Shown: positions 1 to 9,729, counted from the stretch's first letter. The stretch: 38,812 bases of DNA from Fodinibius sp036381435 (GCA_036381435.1 DASVCW010000024.1:1-38812); one strand, 5' to 3'. Numbers and translations: made by a program. The notes: generated by a model from the letters alone, not told the origin.

Positions 1-383
1 CTGGTTACGCCATACTCGCTGCTTTTTGAAATATTAAGGTGTCGAAAAACTAAATGCACATGGTTGGGCATGATAGTAAACGCATACAGATCATAGTGCT
101 CCTTGTCGTAATAGTTAAGAGCTCCCTGAACAATTTGTGCAACTTTTTCCTCTCTTAGCCAAGTCGGTCCTGTTTCGAATTTATCCAGAAGGCCTTCATA
201 CTTTTGGAAAATATTTCTTTGTATCTGATTTTGATCTTCCTGTTCAGTATCCTGCACTTGTTTCCTGTAAGATTGCAATCTATTTATAGCTTCTGCCGGT
301 AATGAACCGGCAAGCCGAAAGGTAATAAAGAATTCCGCCTGTTTAGGTTGCCAGTGGGGTAAATGTCTCTGATAGAACGCCAT
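1..383 (-). CDS. REP-associated tyrosine transposase (RAYT-1), 3' part cut by window edge
   Basis: Minus-strand frame open from an ATG at 383 to the window edge, giving 127 residues of an unfinished protein. It reads as a Y1 (IS200/IS605-type, HUH) transposase of the RAYT group: an N-terminal segment with FFITFRLAGSLP near residues 18-30, then YAFTIMPNHVHLVF at about 100-113, where H108-V-H110 is the metal-binding HUH pair. The catalytic tyrosine should lie in the missing C-terminal part. RAYTs are single-copy domesticated transposases linked to REP palindromes rather than mobile insertion sequences. Here a REP-like hairpin begins 3 bases upstream of the start codon and another lies at 469-483, the arrangement expected of a RAYT and its cognate repeats. 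The family call is firm; the RAYT subgroup is not determined. Confidence 0.85.
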   Translation of the reverse strand, partial: MAFYQRHLPHWQPKQAEFFITFRLAGSLPAEAINRLQSYRKQVQDTEQEDQNQIQRNIFQKYEGLLDKFETGPTWLREEKVAQIVQGALNYYDKEHYDLYAFTIMPNHVHLVFRHLNISKSSEYGVT

Positions 384-386
384 AAT

Positions 387-455
387 CTGTAGGACGGGCA
401 TCTTGTCCGTTAATAGTAATTTAAATAAAGCTATAATAATAAAATTAAAGGAATA
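387..455. repeat. Family A palindromic element, half copy upstream of RAYT-1
   Basis: The segment starts with CTGTAGGACGGGCA and forms the hairpin ACGGGCA-TCT-TGTCCGT at 394-410 (one G-T wobble). Its first bases and its AT-rich continuation resemble the left end of the element at 28857-29001 (CTGTAGGACGGCATCCTG, followed by TTTAAAT and AAAATTA-type blocks). No matching inverted partner belongs to it, so it looks like a half element. The 3' boundary is approximate. It abuts the RAYT-1 start codon and may also carry that gene's promoter. Confidence 0.6.
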
Positions 456-461
456 TTCCCT

Positions 462-612
462 TGTAGCTCGGGCATCTTGCCCGTCAGGAATGAACGTTAA
501 AACGATTAAGGTTTATAATTGGGAAGAATACTTTATTTCAGAGATGATATCCTTTACAAATTTCCATGCTGATTTAATATTCCTTGTTGTCGGGCAAGAT
601 GCCCGTCTTACA
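462..612. repeat. Family A paired palindromic element (REPIN-like), copy A1
   Basis: Two perfect hairpins in inverted orientation, CGGGCA-TCT-TGCCCG at 469-483 and CGGGCA-AGA-TGCCCG at 591-605, bound an AT-rich interior. The ends are TGTAG and TTACA. The interior aligns with the reverse complement of 28857-29001: TTAAAACGATTAA (497-509) lies 13 bases from the left hairpin and TTTCAGAGAT (536-545) follows 26 bases later, with the same spacings in the other copy. Conserved ends, interior and spacing mark it as a dispersed non-autonomous element. An open frame of 102 codons that crosses it is not a gene. Confidence 0.85.
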
Positions 613-710
613 TTGAAAAACCTTTTCAAAAATCCGGTTTACTTTTGCCCGATATTTCCTGTTTTTAATAGTAGTAAAATTATCAGCTACGAGATCAAAA
701 ACATCATCTA

Positions 711-3700
711 ATGCTCTCACTTTGGCAGGGAAATGATTTAGAAATATTAGCAGATCATCTGATTGAAGGACTGAACCAAAACCGGTCTTCAAACCCTCTG
801 GCACCCGAGATATTTGTCGTCCAAAATTATGGAATGAGTCGGTGGCTTTCACTTTATATGGCTCAAAAAAAGGGGGTTGCTGCAAACTTAAAATTTGAAT
901 TTCCCGCGGAAAGAATGTGGCATCTTTTTCGCCTGATTGATGATGAAATACCCCAAACCCTTCCTTCCGACCGCCAGCCCATGGCATTTTCAATTATGCA
1001 GCTGCTGAATCAGGTGGAAAACGATTCCGTCTTCGGGCCTTTGAAAAATTATATCAATGATGATTCAGCTGAAATGCGACAATTGCGATGCTGGAAACTG
1101 AGCAATAAAATTGCTGATGCTTTTGACCAATACCTCGTTTACCGTCCGCAGATGCTGTTGCAATGGCAAGCAGGTAAATTAACTACTAAAAATGCTTCTG
1201 AACGCTGGCAAGCAGCTCTCTGGCGAGAACTAAACAAAAGCTGGAAAGAAAAGGGTGAAAAGGGACAAATTCATCGTGCTGAGCTTCAGCAAAAATTACT
1301 TCAACTTATTGATGAAAATGAGTTGAATTCATCAAAGCTGCCGCAACGAATTACTGTTTTTGGTGTTTCTACACTGCCACCTGCTTTTATCCGGACTTTT
1401 GTAAAGTTATCAAAGCTGATTGATGTCCATTTTTATCGATCGGATACTGAGGCTTCTCTTACTGAAAATGCTTTTGTCGATTCGATGGGGGGAGAAGGAA
1501 GAGAATTTATGCAGCTTTTTGAGCAGGCAGTTGAACGGGATGATGAAGTCCGCAAACATTTTCACAAAACGGTCATTGAAAGCAAAGAACAGAAGCCTCA
1601 AAATTTTTTACAAAAGCTTCAGGCAGATATCACTGATAACTCCAAACCTTCGGTTTCGCTAAAAGCAGATCATTCTATTCAGATTCATTCCTGTCATAGT
1701 CCCATGCGCGAAGTGGAGGTATTGCGCGATCAGCTTTTGGCTCTGTTCGATGACGATCCATCACTCTCGCCCAGCGATATCATCATACTGACGCCTGATA
1801 TTGAAGTTTATGCTCCCTTGATTGATGCCGTTTTTGGCACCGAAGAGGAAGGCCTTCCCGGTGTTCCGTTTAATGTTGATGACGGATTTCGAAAGGAATC
1901 AAGCCTCTCAGATACTTTCATAAAAACACTGGATCTGCTCCAAAGCCGGTTTAAAGTGACGGACGTGATGGAACTGCTGGAAGCCGAGCCTTTGCGCAAT
2001 GCCCTGGACATTTCGGAAGACGATCTGGCTTTAATCCAGCAGTGGGTTGATGATAATTGCATCCGTTGGGGTATCGACGGCAATTTTAAGGAGGAAAAAG
2101 GACTGCCCAAAAGCGATCATTTTACCTGGAAAAAGGGATTATCGCGTATCATGCTGGGCTACGCGATGAAGGGTGAAAGGGGCCAAATTTATGAGGAAAA
2201 AATTCCCTATCCACATATTGATGGTGCTTCTCATGCCGAATTAGCAGGTAAATTAAGCAGGTTACTTCACCGGTTGTTTGAGTTTTATGAAAAGGCAAAA
2301 CAGCAAAAAACACCGCCGGGATGGCACCGGTTTTGTTTAGATTTGATTGCCCACCTTTTTCCTGAGAACCCCAAGAATAGTCGTGAACTTTCCCAAATGC
2401 GCAGCCAGATTGATAAGCTTCGGGAATATGGCATGATATCAAATATTGAAATTTCAATTCCTTTCAGTGTAATTCGTTCATTTATTACAGACACCTTTGA
2501 AAAGCATCAAAGCGGTGGCTTCAGGGGGCAAGGCATTACGTTTTGTCCTACCGCACCCTTGCGAAATATTCCTTTCAAAGTGATTGGCATGCTGGGAATG
2601 AGTGAAGGGGCTTTCCCCCCCGTTAAATCTCAGGCTGAGTTTGATTTAATACATTCAAGCCCAAAACCCGGTGATCGTTCAGCCGCGACAGACGGCCGGT
2701 ACCTGTTTTTGGAGACATTACTATCCGCCAAGCAAAGGCTTCTGATAAGCTATGTAGGACAAAGTAATATGCAGAATACCCATTTTCCGCCTTCAGTTGT
2801 TGTGAGTGAACTGTTGCACTTTATTGAAGATGAGTATGAAATTAAAGCTGAACAGTTAATCACGCAGCACCGGCTTCAGGCATTTAGCCCCCGTTACTTT
2901 AATGGACAAGACCCAAAGCTGTTCAGCTATGCCACTTCACAATTGGAAATCAGCCAACGGTTGGAAACAGATGGAAAAGAAAGAAAACTATTTATTGATC
3001 ACCCCTTGCCGGAGCCTGAAGAAGATTGGAAAATCATCACTGTTCAGGACTTGGTTTCATTTTTTCAGCATCCCGCGCGCTATTTTTTACAGCAGCGGCT
3101 GGGTATTTATTTGCAGGAAACCAAAATACTGACCGAAGAACGTGAACCTTTTGCTGTGGACGGTTTAACCGGCTACCAAATTCGCCAGGAGTTGCTTGAT
3201 CGTTTTTTGAAGGGAATGGATTTAGAGACGTATCAAAATATAGCTTATGCGGCCGATGCTTTGCCTGCAGGATTCGCGGGAAAACGCTCATTTAAAGAAC
3301 AACTTGAAACATCAGAACAATTTGGTACTGAGCTTAGAAAAGTTTTAGATCAACAGTCTAAGTCTCAAATTAGCATAGACTTAAATCTTGATTCTTTTCA
3401 TATTAAAGGAAAGCTGGCTTCACTCTACGAAAATGGACAATGGCTATATCGCTTTGGTTCGCTCAGGGGAAAAGATTGTGTTGAACTTTGGATTAAACAT
3501 TTGATTTATCTGTCTTCAAAACCGGAAGATTATTCGTCCGTCACTCATATGATAACCAGCGATTCCGGCTCGGTTAGCCTAAAAACGATGGCTGATGTTG
3601 AAAATCCTGAAGGTATTTTGCGCAGTCTGCTGGAGCTTTACGAAGAGGGTATTTGTAAGCCACTTATGTTTTTTCCCGAGACATCATTTAGATATGCAGA

Positions 3701-3914
3701 GCTTATTGAAAACGAAAAAACACCGGATAAGGCGGCAAAATCTTGTTATAAAAAATGGAAAGATCCCTATTCACCGGTTTCTCTGGATGGTGACGACACC
3801 TACAACCTTTTTGTGATGGGGGATAAAGACCCAACAGAAGACCCATTATTTCGAAAACATGCCAGGGATTTCTGGCAGCCCTTTTTCGCATCAACCCAAA
3901 AGATGGTAAAATGA
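711..3914 (+). CDS. recC: RecBCD enzyme subunit RecC (exodeoxyribonuclease V gamma)
   Basis: 1067 residues, close to the roughly 1120 of the E. coli protein. RecC holds the RecBCD complex together on double-strand DNA ends, splits the strands and scans for the Chi recombination signal. The N-terminus (start LSLWQGNDLEILADHL) and the block PEIFVVQNYGMSRWLSLYMA near residues 30-50 match the inactivated helicase domain 1A of RecC. A later conserved block around 612-640 contains PLRNIPFKVIGMLGMSEGAF, a RecC signature. No Walker A motif is seen, as expected for this subunit. It is the first gene of recC-recB-recD and overlaps recB by four bases (ATGA). No strong ribosome binding site precedes the start, but the N-terminus fits the family. 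Confidence 0.95.
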   Translation: MLSLWQGNDLEILADHLIEGLNQNRSSNPLAPEIFVVQNYGMSRWLSLYMAQKKGVAANLKFEFPAERMWHLFRLIDDEIPQTLPSDRQPMAFSIMQLLNQVENDSVFGPLKNYINDDSAEMRQLRCWKLSNKIADAFDQYLVYRPQMLLQWQAGKLTTKNASERWQAALWRELNKSWKEKGEKGQIHRAELQQKLLQLIDENELNSSKLPQRITVFGVSTLPPAFIRTFVKLSKLIDVHFYRSDTEASLTENAFVDSMGGEGREFMQLFEQAVERDDEVRKHFHKTVIESKEQKPQNFLQKLQADITDNSKPSVSLKADHSIQIHSCHSPMREVEVLRDQLLALFDDDPSLSPSDIIILTPDIEVYAPLIDAVFGTEEEGLPGVPFNVDDGFRKESSLSDTFIKTLDLLQSRFKVTDVMELLEAEPLRNALDISEDDLALIQQWVDDNCIRWGIDGNFKEEKGLPKSDHFTWKKGLSRIMLGYAMKGERGQIYEEKIPYPHIDGASHAELAGKLSRLLHRLFEFYEKAKQQKTPPGWHRFCLDLIAHLFPENPKNSRELSQMRSQIDKLREYGMISNIEISIPFSVIRSFITDTFEKHQSGGFRGQGITFCPTAPLRNIPFKVIGMLGMSEGAFPPVKSQAEFDLIHSSPKPGDRSAATDGRYLFLETLLSAKQRLLISYVGQSNMQNTHFPPSVVVSELLHFIEDEYEIKAEQLITQHRLQAFSPRYFNGQDPKLFSYATSQLEISQRLETDGKERKLFIDHPLPEPEEDWKIITVQDLVSFFQHPARYFLQQRLGIYLQETKILTEEREPFAVDGLTGYQIRQELLDRFLKGMDLETYQNIAYAADALPAGFAGKRSFKEQLETSEQFGTELRKVLDQQSKSQISIDLNLDSFHIKGKLASLYENGQWLYRFGSLRGKDCVELWIKHLIYLSSKPEDYSSVTHMITSDSGSVSLKTMADVENPEGILRSLLELYEEGICKPLMFFPETSFRYAELIENEKTPDKAAKSCYKKWKDPYSPVSLDGDDTYNLFVMGDKDPTEDPLFRKHARDFWQPFFASTQKMVK

Positions 3915-6900
3915 AGCGATTAAAGCCGTTTGAACAGACATACGAAGGGAAAAATCTGGTAGAGGCCAGTGCGGGCACCGGCAAAACGTATAACATTGTC
4001 TGGCTGTATCTTCGGTTTTTGCTGAAGGAAAACCTTTCGGTTGATGAAATTTTAGTCGTAACCTTCACCAATGCCGCCACAAAAGAATTGAAAGAGCGGT
4101 TAATGGACAGCATTCAGGATGCCGTCAACGTTTTGAAATATGGGTATGAAGGATCTGACGCCATGCTGAAAGCTTTAGATTCAACAGATTGGATTCAGCG
4201 TGATAAAGCGGTTGAAAAGCTGGAAGAAGCTCTTCGTTCTTTCGATCACGCCGCTGTTTTTACCATTCATGGTTTTTGTAAAAATGTGCTCGAAGAGATG
4301 GCTTTCGAGACCGGTACATCCTTCGATATGGAGCTGCTTGGGGATGATAGTGAAATCATTCAGGAGGTCATTGACGATTACTGGCGCCATCTGGTGGACC
4401 AAGCGGAAAAGGATGAGTCTAAAACCATTTTGCTGAAGTGCCTGATTGACCAAAAGTGCACACCCGATTCCCTGCCCGGTTTACTTCAAACTTACGTTGG
4501 AAAACCTTATATCAAGCTGCTTCCTGAAAATATTGAATGGGAGCAGGTTGAACGGGAATTTCAAACGCTGATCAGCGTCTACGATTATTTAAAGAAGGTT
4601 TGGGGTGATGAACGGGAAGGCCTCATTCAGCTTCTTGACCCTAAAATCATGTCCCGGTATACCCATGAAAACATGGCACAAAGGGCTGGGGCTATGGATG
4701 AGCTTTTTTCTCATGAAATCGCGCCTATTTTTAACCCGAAGAAGCTAAAAGAGTTTAAATATTTTACTCAATCACATATCTCTGAAAATCTGCTCAAAAG
4801 TGCCAAAGACGAGGGAATTCAACCACCCGAGCATGATTTTTTCCAGAAAATGGACGATTTCGGAGGTATTTGCAAAGACCTGCTGCTGACAAAATCCGTT
4901 TTCTTGAAACAGTTGCTGCATCATTTACAGCAGGAGTTACCGGCCAAAAAGCAGGAGCTGGAGGTACTATCCTATGACGACTTATTGTTGAAAGTACATC
5001 AAACGGTAAATGATGTAGAAAGAGGGGGAGAATTTGCCACGTTACTTCGCAAAAAGTATCCTGTTGCGCTGGTTGATGAATTTCAGGACACTGATCCTGT
5101 CCAGTACGAAATATTCAGGGAGGTTTACGCTGATTCGTCTGCTAAATTATTTATGATCGGGGACCCCAAGCAGGCGATTTACAGCTTTCGGGGGGCTGAT
5201 ATTTTTGCTTATCTACGGGCCCGAAATGATACGGTTAATGACCAACAGTATAGCTTAAGTCAAAACTTTCGGTCAGTCCCTGAGTTACTTCGTGGGGTAA
5301 ATGCACTCTTCAATCAGCCGAACTCCTTTGTACTGCCGGAAATTCCTTTTAATCCGGTTGAGCCGGGACGTTCCCATGAAAAATATGACAGGCTGGAGAT
5401 CGGTAAGGCTTCAACTGAACCGCTGCGATTTATCACGATTGAAGCCGATGATGAATCTGAAATTGCACAAGCTGCAGCTTTAGATGTGAAAAAACTGATT
5501 TTTGATGGGAAATCAGAACAAGCTTTCATCGGTGATGAGGCCGTTAGTCCCGGCGATATTGCAATTTTAGTCAATACTCATAACCAGGGTCACATGATGA
5601 GTGAGGCACTGACATCCCTTGGTATTAAAAGCGTGCAATTTTCAAAAGAAAGTGTGTTTCATAGCCGCGAAGCCGAAGAGTTAGAACTGGTTCTTTCGGC
5701 TATTACCGAGGCCGGAAATGAATCGTTGATTCGCGGTGCTCTAATCACCCGGATGCTGGGGAAAACGGCCAATGACCTGTACGAGTTTGATGAGGATGAA
5801 GAACTATGGATACAGCAAGCGGAGCAGTTTGTTCGCTGGAATCATGACTGGCAGGAACATGGTTTCGCCTATATGTTTCAGTCGTTGCTTAAGGATGGAG
5901 GCGTGGCCCAAAACTTAATCCAATACCGCGACGGAGAGCGAAAACTGACCAATATTTTGCACCTCGGCGAATTAATGCAACGGCAGGAGCATGACGACAA
6001 ACCGGGCATCCGGTCGCTCATCAAATGGCTCGTACTAAAACGGAGGGAAAAGAAAGACGGACGCGAGGAAGAGGAACTACGCCTCGAAAGTGATGAAGGG
6101 CTGGTAAAAATTGTAACGATTCACCGCAGTAAAGGGTTGGAATATCCTGTTGTATTTTGTCCCTTTTTATGGAAGGGAATCCGGGTGCAAAATTCAAAAA
6201 AACCTTTTCTGTTTCATTCAGATGAAAAGAAAGAAGCTTACCTGGATTTAACCCCCAAAAATAAAGAGCGAAGGAAGCGCCTGCTAAAGTATTATGAAGA
6301 AGAACTGGCGGAGCGAATGCGGCTGGCTTATGTAGCCATTACACGAGCTAAACAGCAGTGCAATATTTACTGGCATCCTGAGGCAGGACGAAGCGAATTT
6401 TCTCCGCTGGGCTACCTTTTATTGGGACGAGAACGGGTAATGAATCAAATGAGAAAAAAGCTGAGGTTATCCGGGGTTGATGAGGAAATTGATGAAAGAG
6501 TTTTTGAAAAAGCTATTGAAGAACTTGAATGTAAAACAGAAGGATTGGTCATTTTCCAAAAGTGGGAAGAACCGGCGATAACTTCAACGAATGGAGTGAA
6601 TTCGGACAAAGTTGCTGAACTAAAAGCAAAGGTTTTCAATCATTCAAACCGCCTTATCCCACAACAAATTTCCAGCTTCTCTTCACTGATGAGAGATGAA
6701 AACCATGGTTTTGACGGCCGGGATTATGATGCGTGGTTCGAAACAGAGAAGCCAGTCAGCCAGGATTCAGCCACACTTAACATGTTCAATTTTCCCAAAG
6801 GTCCAAAGCCGGGGACATGCGTTCATCATATATTTGAACAGCTTAATTTTTCTGACTTATCAAAACTGGATGAGTTAATTGAAAATTCACTTGAAAGTCA

Positions 6901-7483
6901 TGATATAGCGTCTAAGTGGGCGAAACCGCTTAGGGAAAATTTTCAAACGGTCCTTAATAAACCATTAATAGGTTACGAGGAAAAGTTTTGCTTATCGAAG
7001 TTGGCAGAAACAGATTTTGTGCATGAGATGGAGTTTTATTTCGATATGGAGTCCGTTTCACATGAGAAAATCATGCAGATAATCGGCAACCAGAATTATA
7101 ATTCAAATACAACCTTAGCGGGTTTTATGAAGGGTTATATTGATCTTACCGTAAATTTCGATAAACGCTTCTATATCATTGATTATAAAACAAATTTTCT
7201 GGGTGATCAGTCCTCCGATTATGACCAAAAACCATTGCAAAATGAAATCAAAGAAAAAGGCTATGACTTGCAATATCATATTTATACCATAGCTGTTCAT
7301 CGTTATTTAGAGCAGCGTCTTGCCGGTTATAATTTTGAGGATCATTTCGGAGGCATTCTGTACTTATTCCTAAGGGGAATCAATGATGAACCTAATAATT
7401 TTAACGGTATTTACTTTGACCGCCCCAATTTAAAAACCGTCAATGCTTTAGATGACTATTTAAAAACAGCTGAAATACAATGA
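3911..7483 (+). CDS. recB: RecBCD enzyme subunit RecB (helicase-nuclease)
   Basis: 1190 residues, the usual RecB length. It is the 3'-5' UvrD-type helicase and the single nuclease of RecBCD, acting at double-strand breaks and loading RecA after Chi. Visible motifs: Walker A SAGTGKT at 20-26; Walker B ALVDEFQDTD near 386-395; FMIGDPKQAIYSFRGAD near 415-430; TIHRSKGLEYPVVF near 735-748; VAITRAKQQ near 807. The C-terminal PD-(D/E)XK nuclease is intact: D1078 in GYIDLT and D1091-Y-K1093 in DYKTNFLG, with the 13-residue spacing of the E. coli active site (D1067, D1080, K1082). It overlaps recC and recD by four bases each, implying translational coupling. Confidence 0.97.
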   Translation: MKRLKPFEQTYEGKNLVEASAGTGKTYNIVWLYLRFLLKENLSVDEILVVTFTNAATKELKERLMDSIQDAVNVLKYGYEGSDAMLKALDSTDWIQRDKAVEKLEEALRSFDHAAVFTIHGFCKNVLEEMAFETGTSFDMELLGDDSEIIQEVIDDYWRHLVDQAEKDESKTILLKCLIDQKCTPDSLPGLLQTYVGKPYIKLLPENIEWEQVEREFQTLISVYDYLKKVWGDEREGLIQLLDPKIMSRYTHENMAQRAGAMDELFSHEIAPIFNPKKLKEFKYFTQSHISENLLKSAKDEGIQPPEHDFFQKMDDFGGICKDLLLTKSVFLKQLLHHLQQELPAKKQELEVLSYDDLLLKVHQTVNDVERGGEFATLLRKKYPVALVDEFQDTDPVQYEIFREVYADSSAKLFMIGDPKQAIYSFRGADIFAYLRARNDTVNDQQYSLSQNFRSVPELLRGVNALFNQPNSFVLPEIPFNPVEPGRSHEKYDRLEIGKASTEPLRFITIEADDESEIAQAAALDVKKLIFDGKSEQAFIGDEAVSPGDIAILVNTHNQGHMMSEALTSLGIKSVQFSKESVFHSREAEELELVLSAITEAGNESLIRGALITRMLGKTANDLYEFDEDEELWIQQAEQFVRWNHDWQEHGFAYMFQSLLKDGGVAQNLIQYRDGERKLTNILHLGELMQRQEHDDKPGIRSLIKWLVLKRREKKDGREEEELRLESDEGLVKIVTIHRSKGLEYPVVFCPFLWKGIRVQNSKKPFLFHSDEKKEAYLDLTPKNKERRKRLLKYYEEELAERMRLAYVAITRAKQQCNIYWHPEAGRSEFSPLGYLLLGRERVMNQMRKKLRLSGVDEEIDERVFEKAIEELECKTEGLVIFQKWEEPAITSTNGVNSDKVAELKAKVFNHSNRLIPQQISSFSSLMRDENHGFDGRDYDAWFETEKPVSQDSATLNMFNFPKGPKPGTCVHHIFEQLNFSDLSKLDELIENSLESHDIASKWAKPLRENFQTVLNKPLIGYEEKFCLSKLAETDFVHEMEFYFDMESVSHEKIMQIIGNQNYNSNTTLAGFMKGYIDLTVNFDKRFYIIDYKTNFLGDQSSDYDQKPLQNEIKEKGYDLQYHIYTIAVHRYLEQRLAGYNFEDHFGGILYLFLRGINDEPNNFNGIYFDRPNLKTVNALDDYLKTAEIQ

Positions 7484-9333
7484 GTTCTTTTTCACTGGTA
7501 CAAAAACTTGGTCAATACGAAAAGGCCGGTCTTTTACAAGCTCTTGATTTAGAATTTGCCCGCATTCTGGATATTTCCCCAACCGATGATGGTACTGCTT
7601 TAGCGGCTGTTTTAGCCAGCTATTGGTTTCGTCAGGGTAATGTTTGTTTAGATTTAGCTGAGTTTGCCGGCAAAAAACTATTTAAAGAAGAACAAACAAA
7701 TGGTCATAATCTACCGCTTATTAAAGCACCACAACTGGATGAATGGACAAAACAGCTTAAAAGCGCTTCATTCATTGGTAAGCCCGGTGATTTTAAGCCG
7801 CTGATTTTTGATGAAAAGAACAGGCTTTACCTGCAAAAACTCTGGTATAATGAAAGACTGATAGGAGACAAGCTGCTGTTAAAGTCATCAAAGTGGGTGA
7901 AAGACATCAACCCCGGGCTCTTACAGCAAGGGCTGAATCGCTACTTTTCATCCGGTGATATGTTTGAGACTAACTGGCAGCAAGTAGCAGCCGCGAAATC
8001 AGTTCTGAAGCCGTTTTCTGTTATTTCGGGCGGACCCGGAACAGGGAAAACCACAACTGTGGTACGAATTTTGGCGCTGTTGGTTGAACAGTCAATCGCT
8101 GCCGGCCATAAAATAGAAGTGGCCCTTGCAGCACCCACCGGAAAAGCAGCGGCAAGGCTTAAAGAATCGGTACAGGAACAGAAAAAAAATCTACCGGCCG
8201 CGGAAGAAGTCCGGGAAGTGATCCCTGAAAAAGCCAAAACATTGCACCAATTATTAGGTGCGCGAAGGCATACATCAGCCTTCAAGTATCATAAAGACAA
8301 TCAATTGCCTTATGACTTAGTGGTGGTAGATGAAGCTTCAATGATCGATCAGTCGCTGATGAGTAAATTAATAGAAGCACTGCCTGATGATGCGCGACTT
8401 GTTTTACTGGGAGATAAAGATCAGCTTGCCTCGGTAGAAGCAGGCTCTGTTTTGGGTGACATTTGTGATTTTGATGAAAACGGGCTTTCGGAAAAGATGG
8501 CAGCTGAACTATCGACGTTATTGCCGAATGCTTCAGCAATTCCGGTTGATGAAAACCCAAAGCCACTGACAGATAACATCACTTTACTTACCAAAAGCTA
8601 CCGCTTCGATTCTCAAAGCGGTATCGCAAAACTGGCTAAAAGCATAAACCGAGGAGATGCAGAACGGGCACTTGAGGTACTGAATAATCCCAAGGCTGAT
8701 GATGTTCATTTAACGGCTATTCCGGATCAAAAAGCCCTGGAAAATCTCCTAAAAGAAAAAGCGGTTTTGTCTTTTAAAAAAATCCTCCAAAGCAGTTCTG
8801 TTAAAGATGCGATGGATATCTTTAACCGGTTTCGAATCTTATCACCCCACAGAAAAGGACCACTGGGAGTAGAATATCTCAACAATCTGGTAGAAAAACT
8901 GCTGCAAGGGCAGGGGCTGGTTTCAAAACAGCGGCAGTGGTATGCAGGCCGACCGGTGATCATCAACGAAAATGATTATACCCTGAAGCTGTACAACGGG
9001 GACACCGGTATTTGTCTGCCGGATGAAAAAGGCGAACTGAAAGTATTTTTTGAGCACGAGCAGTCCCTTCGGGCCATTGCTCCCGCACGTTTACCCGCTC
9101 ACGATACTGCTCACGCGCTCACCATTCATAAAAGCCAGGGATCGGAATTTGATGAAGTAGTTTTGATTCTGCCTGCAAATCATTCAAAACTTTTAAGCAG
9201 GGAATTACTTTATACGGCACTTAGCCGAGCACGGACAAAGGTAACCATCGCGGGGAGTAAAGCAATATTTGAAGCAGGAATTAAGGCTCACTTCACTCGC
9301 TCATCAGGCCTTCGTGATATGCTTTGGAAATAA
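7480..9333 (+). CDS. recD: RecBCD enzyme subunit RecD (5'-3' helicase)
   Basis: 617 residues, close to E. coli RecD (608). It is the fast 5'-3' SF1B motor of RecBCD. Walker A GGPGTGKT lies at 184-191, Walker B VVVDEAS with D284-E285, then LLGDKDQLASVEAGSVLGD (motif III region), and near the C-terminus HALTIHKSQGSEFDEVVLIL and LLYTALSRARTKV (motifs V and VI). The long segment before Walker A matches the RecB-contacting N-terminal domain, which separates it from the shorter RecD2-type proteins that occur without RecBC. It is the last gene of the operon; a hairpin terminator lies about 185 bases downstream. Confidence 0.96.
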   Translation: MSSFSLVQKLGQYEKAGLLQALDLEFARILDISPTDDGTALAAVLASYWFRQGNVCLDLAEFAGKKLFKEEQTNGHNLPLIKAPQLDEWTKQLKSASFIGKPGDFKPLIFDEKNRLYLQKLWYNERLIGDKLLLKSSKWVKDINPGLLQQGLNRYFSSGDMFETNWQQVAAAKSVLKPFSVISGGPGTGKTTTVVRILALLVEQSIAAGHKIEVALAAPTGKAAARLKESVQEQKKNLPAAEEVREVIPEKAKTLHQLLGARRHTSAFKYHKDNQLPYDLVVVDEASMIDQSLMSKLIEALPDDARLVLLGDKDQLASVEAGSVLGDICDFDENGLSEKMAAELSTLLPNASAIPVDENPKPLTDNITLLTKSYRFDSQSGIAKLAKSINRGDAERALEVLNNPKADDVHLTAIPDQKALENLLKEKAVLSFKKILQSSSVKDAMDIFNRFRILSPHRKGPLGVEYLNNLVEKLLQGQGLVSKQRQWYAGRPVIINENDYTLKLYNGDTGICLPDEKGELKVFFEHEQSLRAIAPARLPAHDTAHALTIHKSQGSEFDEVVLILPANHSKLLSRELLYTALSRARTKVTIAGSKAIFEAGIKAHFTRSSGLRDMLWK

Positions 9334-9517
9334 AAAAAATTAATTTTCTGTATCATAAAAATTTCCTTGAGCCGTTATATAACCAAGAATAAAGCTCAAA
9401 AAGAAATAATTTAATTTTAGGAACAATTATAGATCGACCAAGTATATAAGAATGAACATACTGATCCCTGGTTACCTATTGTAACCATTGATTTGTACCC
9501 CGAAAAGCCAACGTACA

Positions 9518-9556
9518 AAAAGGAGCCGGTTGAACCCGGCTCCTTTTATTTTATGT
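9518..9556 (+). terminator. Intrinsic terminator after recCBD
   Basis: Perfect 12-bp stem AAAAGGAGCCGG (9518-9529) with CCGGCTCCTTTT (9536-9547), loop TTGAAC, followed by a T-rich run. The A-rich start makes it usable in both directions, but both flanking genes are on the plus strand, so it most likely ends the recCBD transcript. Confidence 0.85.
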
Positions 9557-9623
9557 CTGAATTTTTCACTTCTTTAGGATTCATTTATCCGGGTTTTCAG
9601 GCAATCCCTTTCCACCTAAGATC

Positions 9624-9729
9624 GTCATTTCGAACAAGTGTGAGAGATCCTTTAGGAGCTCACTAACAACTGGGTAGTGAATGTACCTCCTACAATCCAA
9701 AAGATTCCTCCAAAAACAGTCGGAATGAC
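9624..9729. repeat. MITE-like imperfect inverted repeat (GTCATTTCGA ends)
   Basis: A unit of about 106 bases with ends GTCATTTCGA (9624-9633) and TCGGAATGAC (9720-9729), inverted repeats differing at one position. The inner arms also pair imperfectly: GAGAGATC near 9640 with GATTCCTC near 9703, and AGGAG (9654-9658) with CTCCT near 9687. The whole can fold into one long imperfect hairpin. It carries no gene. Its form is typical of small dispersed palindromic elements; only one copy is visible here. Confidence 0.65.

Noticed and set aside
403..711. Open frame of 102 codons upstream of recC
   Set aside because: It runs across the family A hairpins and their spacer, has no recognisable domain, and its end merges with the recC start. 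It is best explained by the repeat element.
574..993. Minus-strand frame of 139 codons overlapping recC
   Set aside because: Antisense shadow of the recC N-terminus, with no family resemblance.
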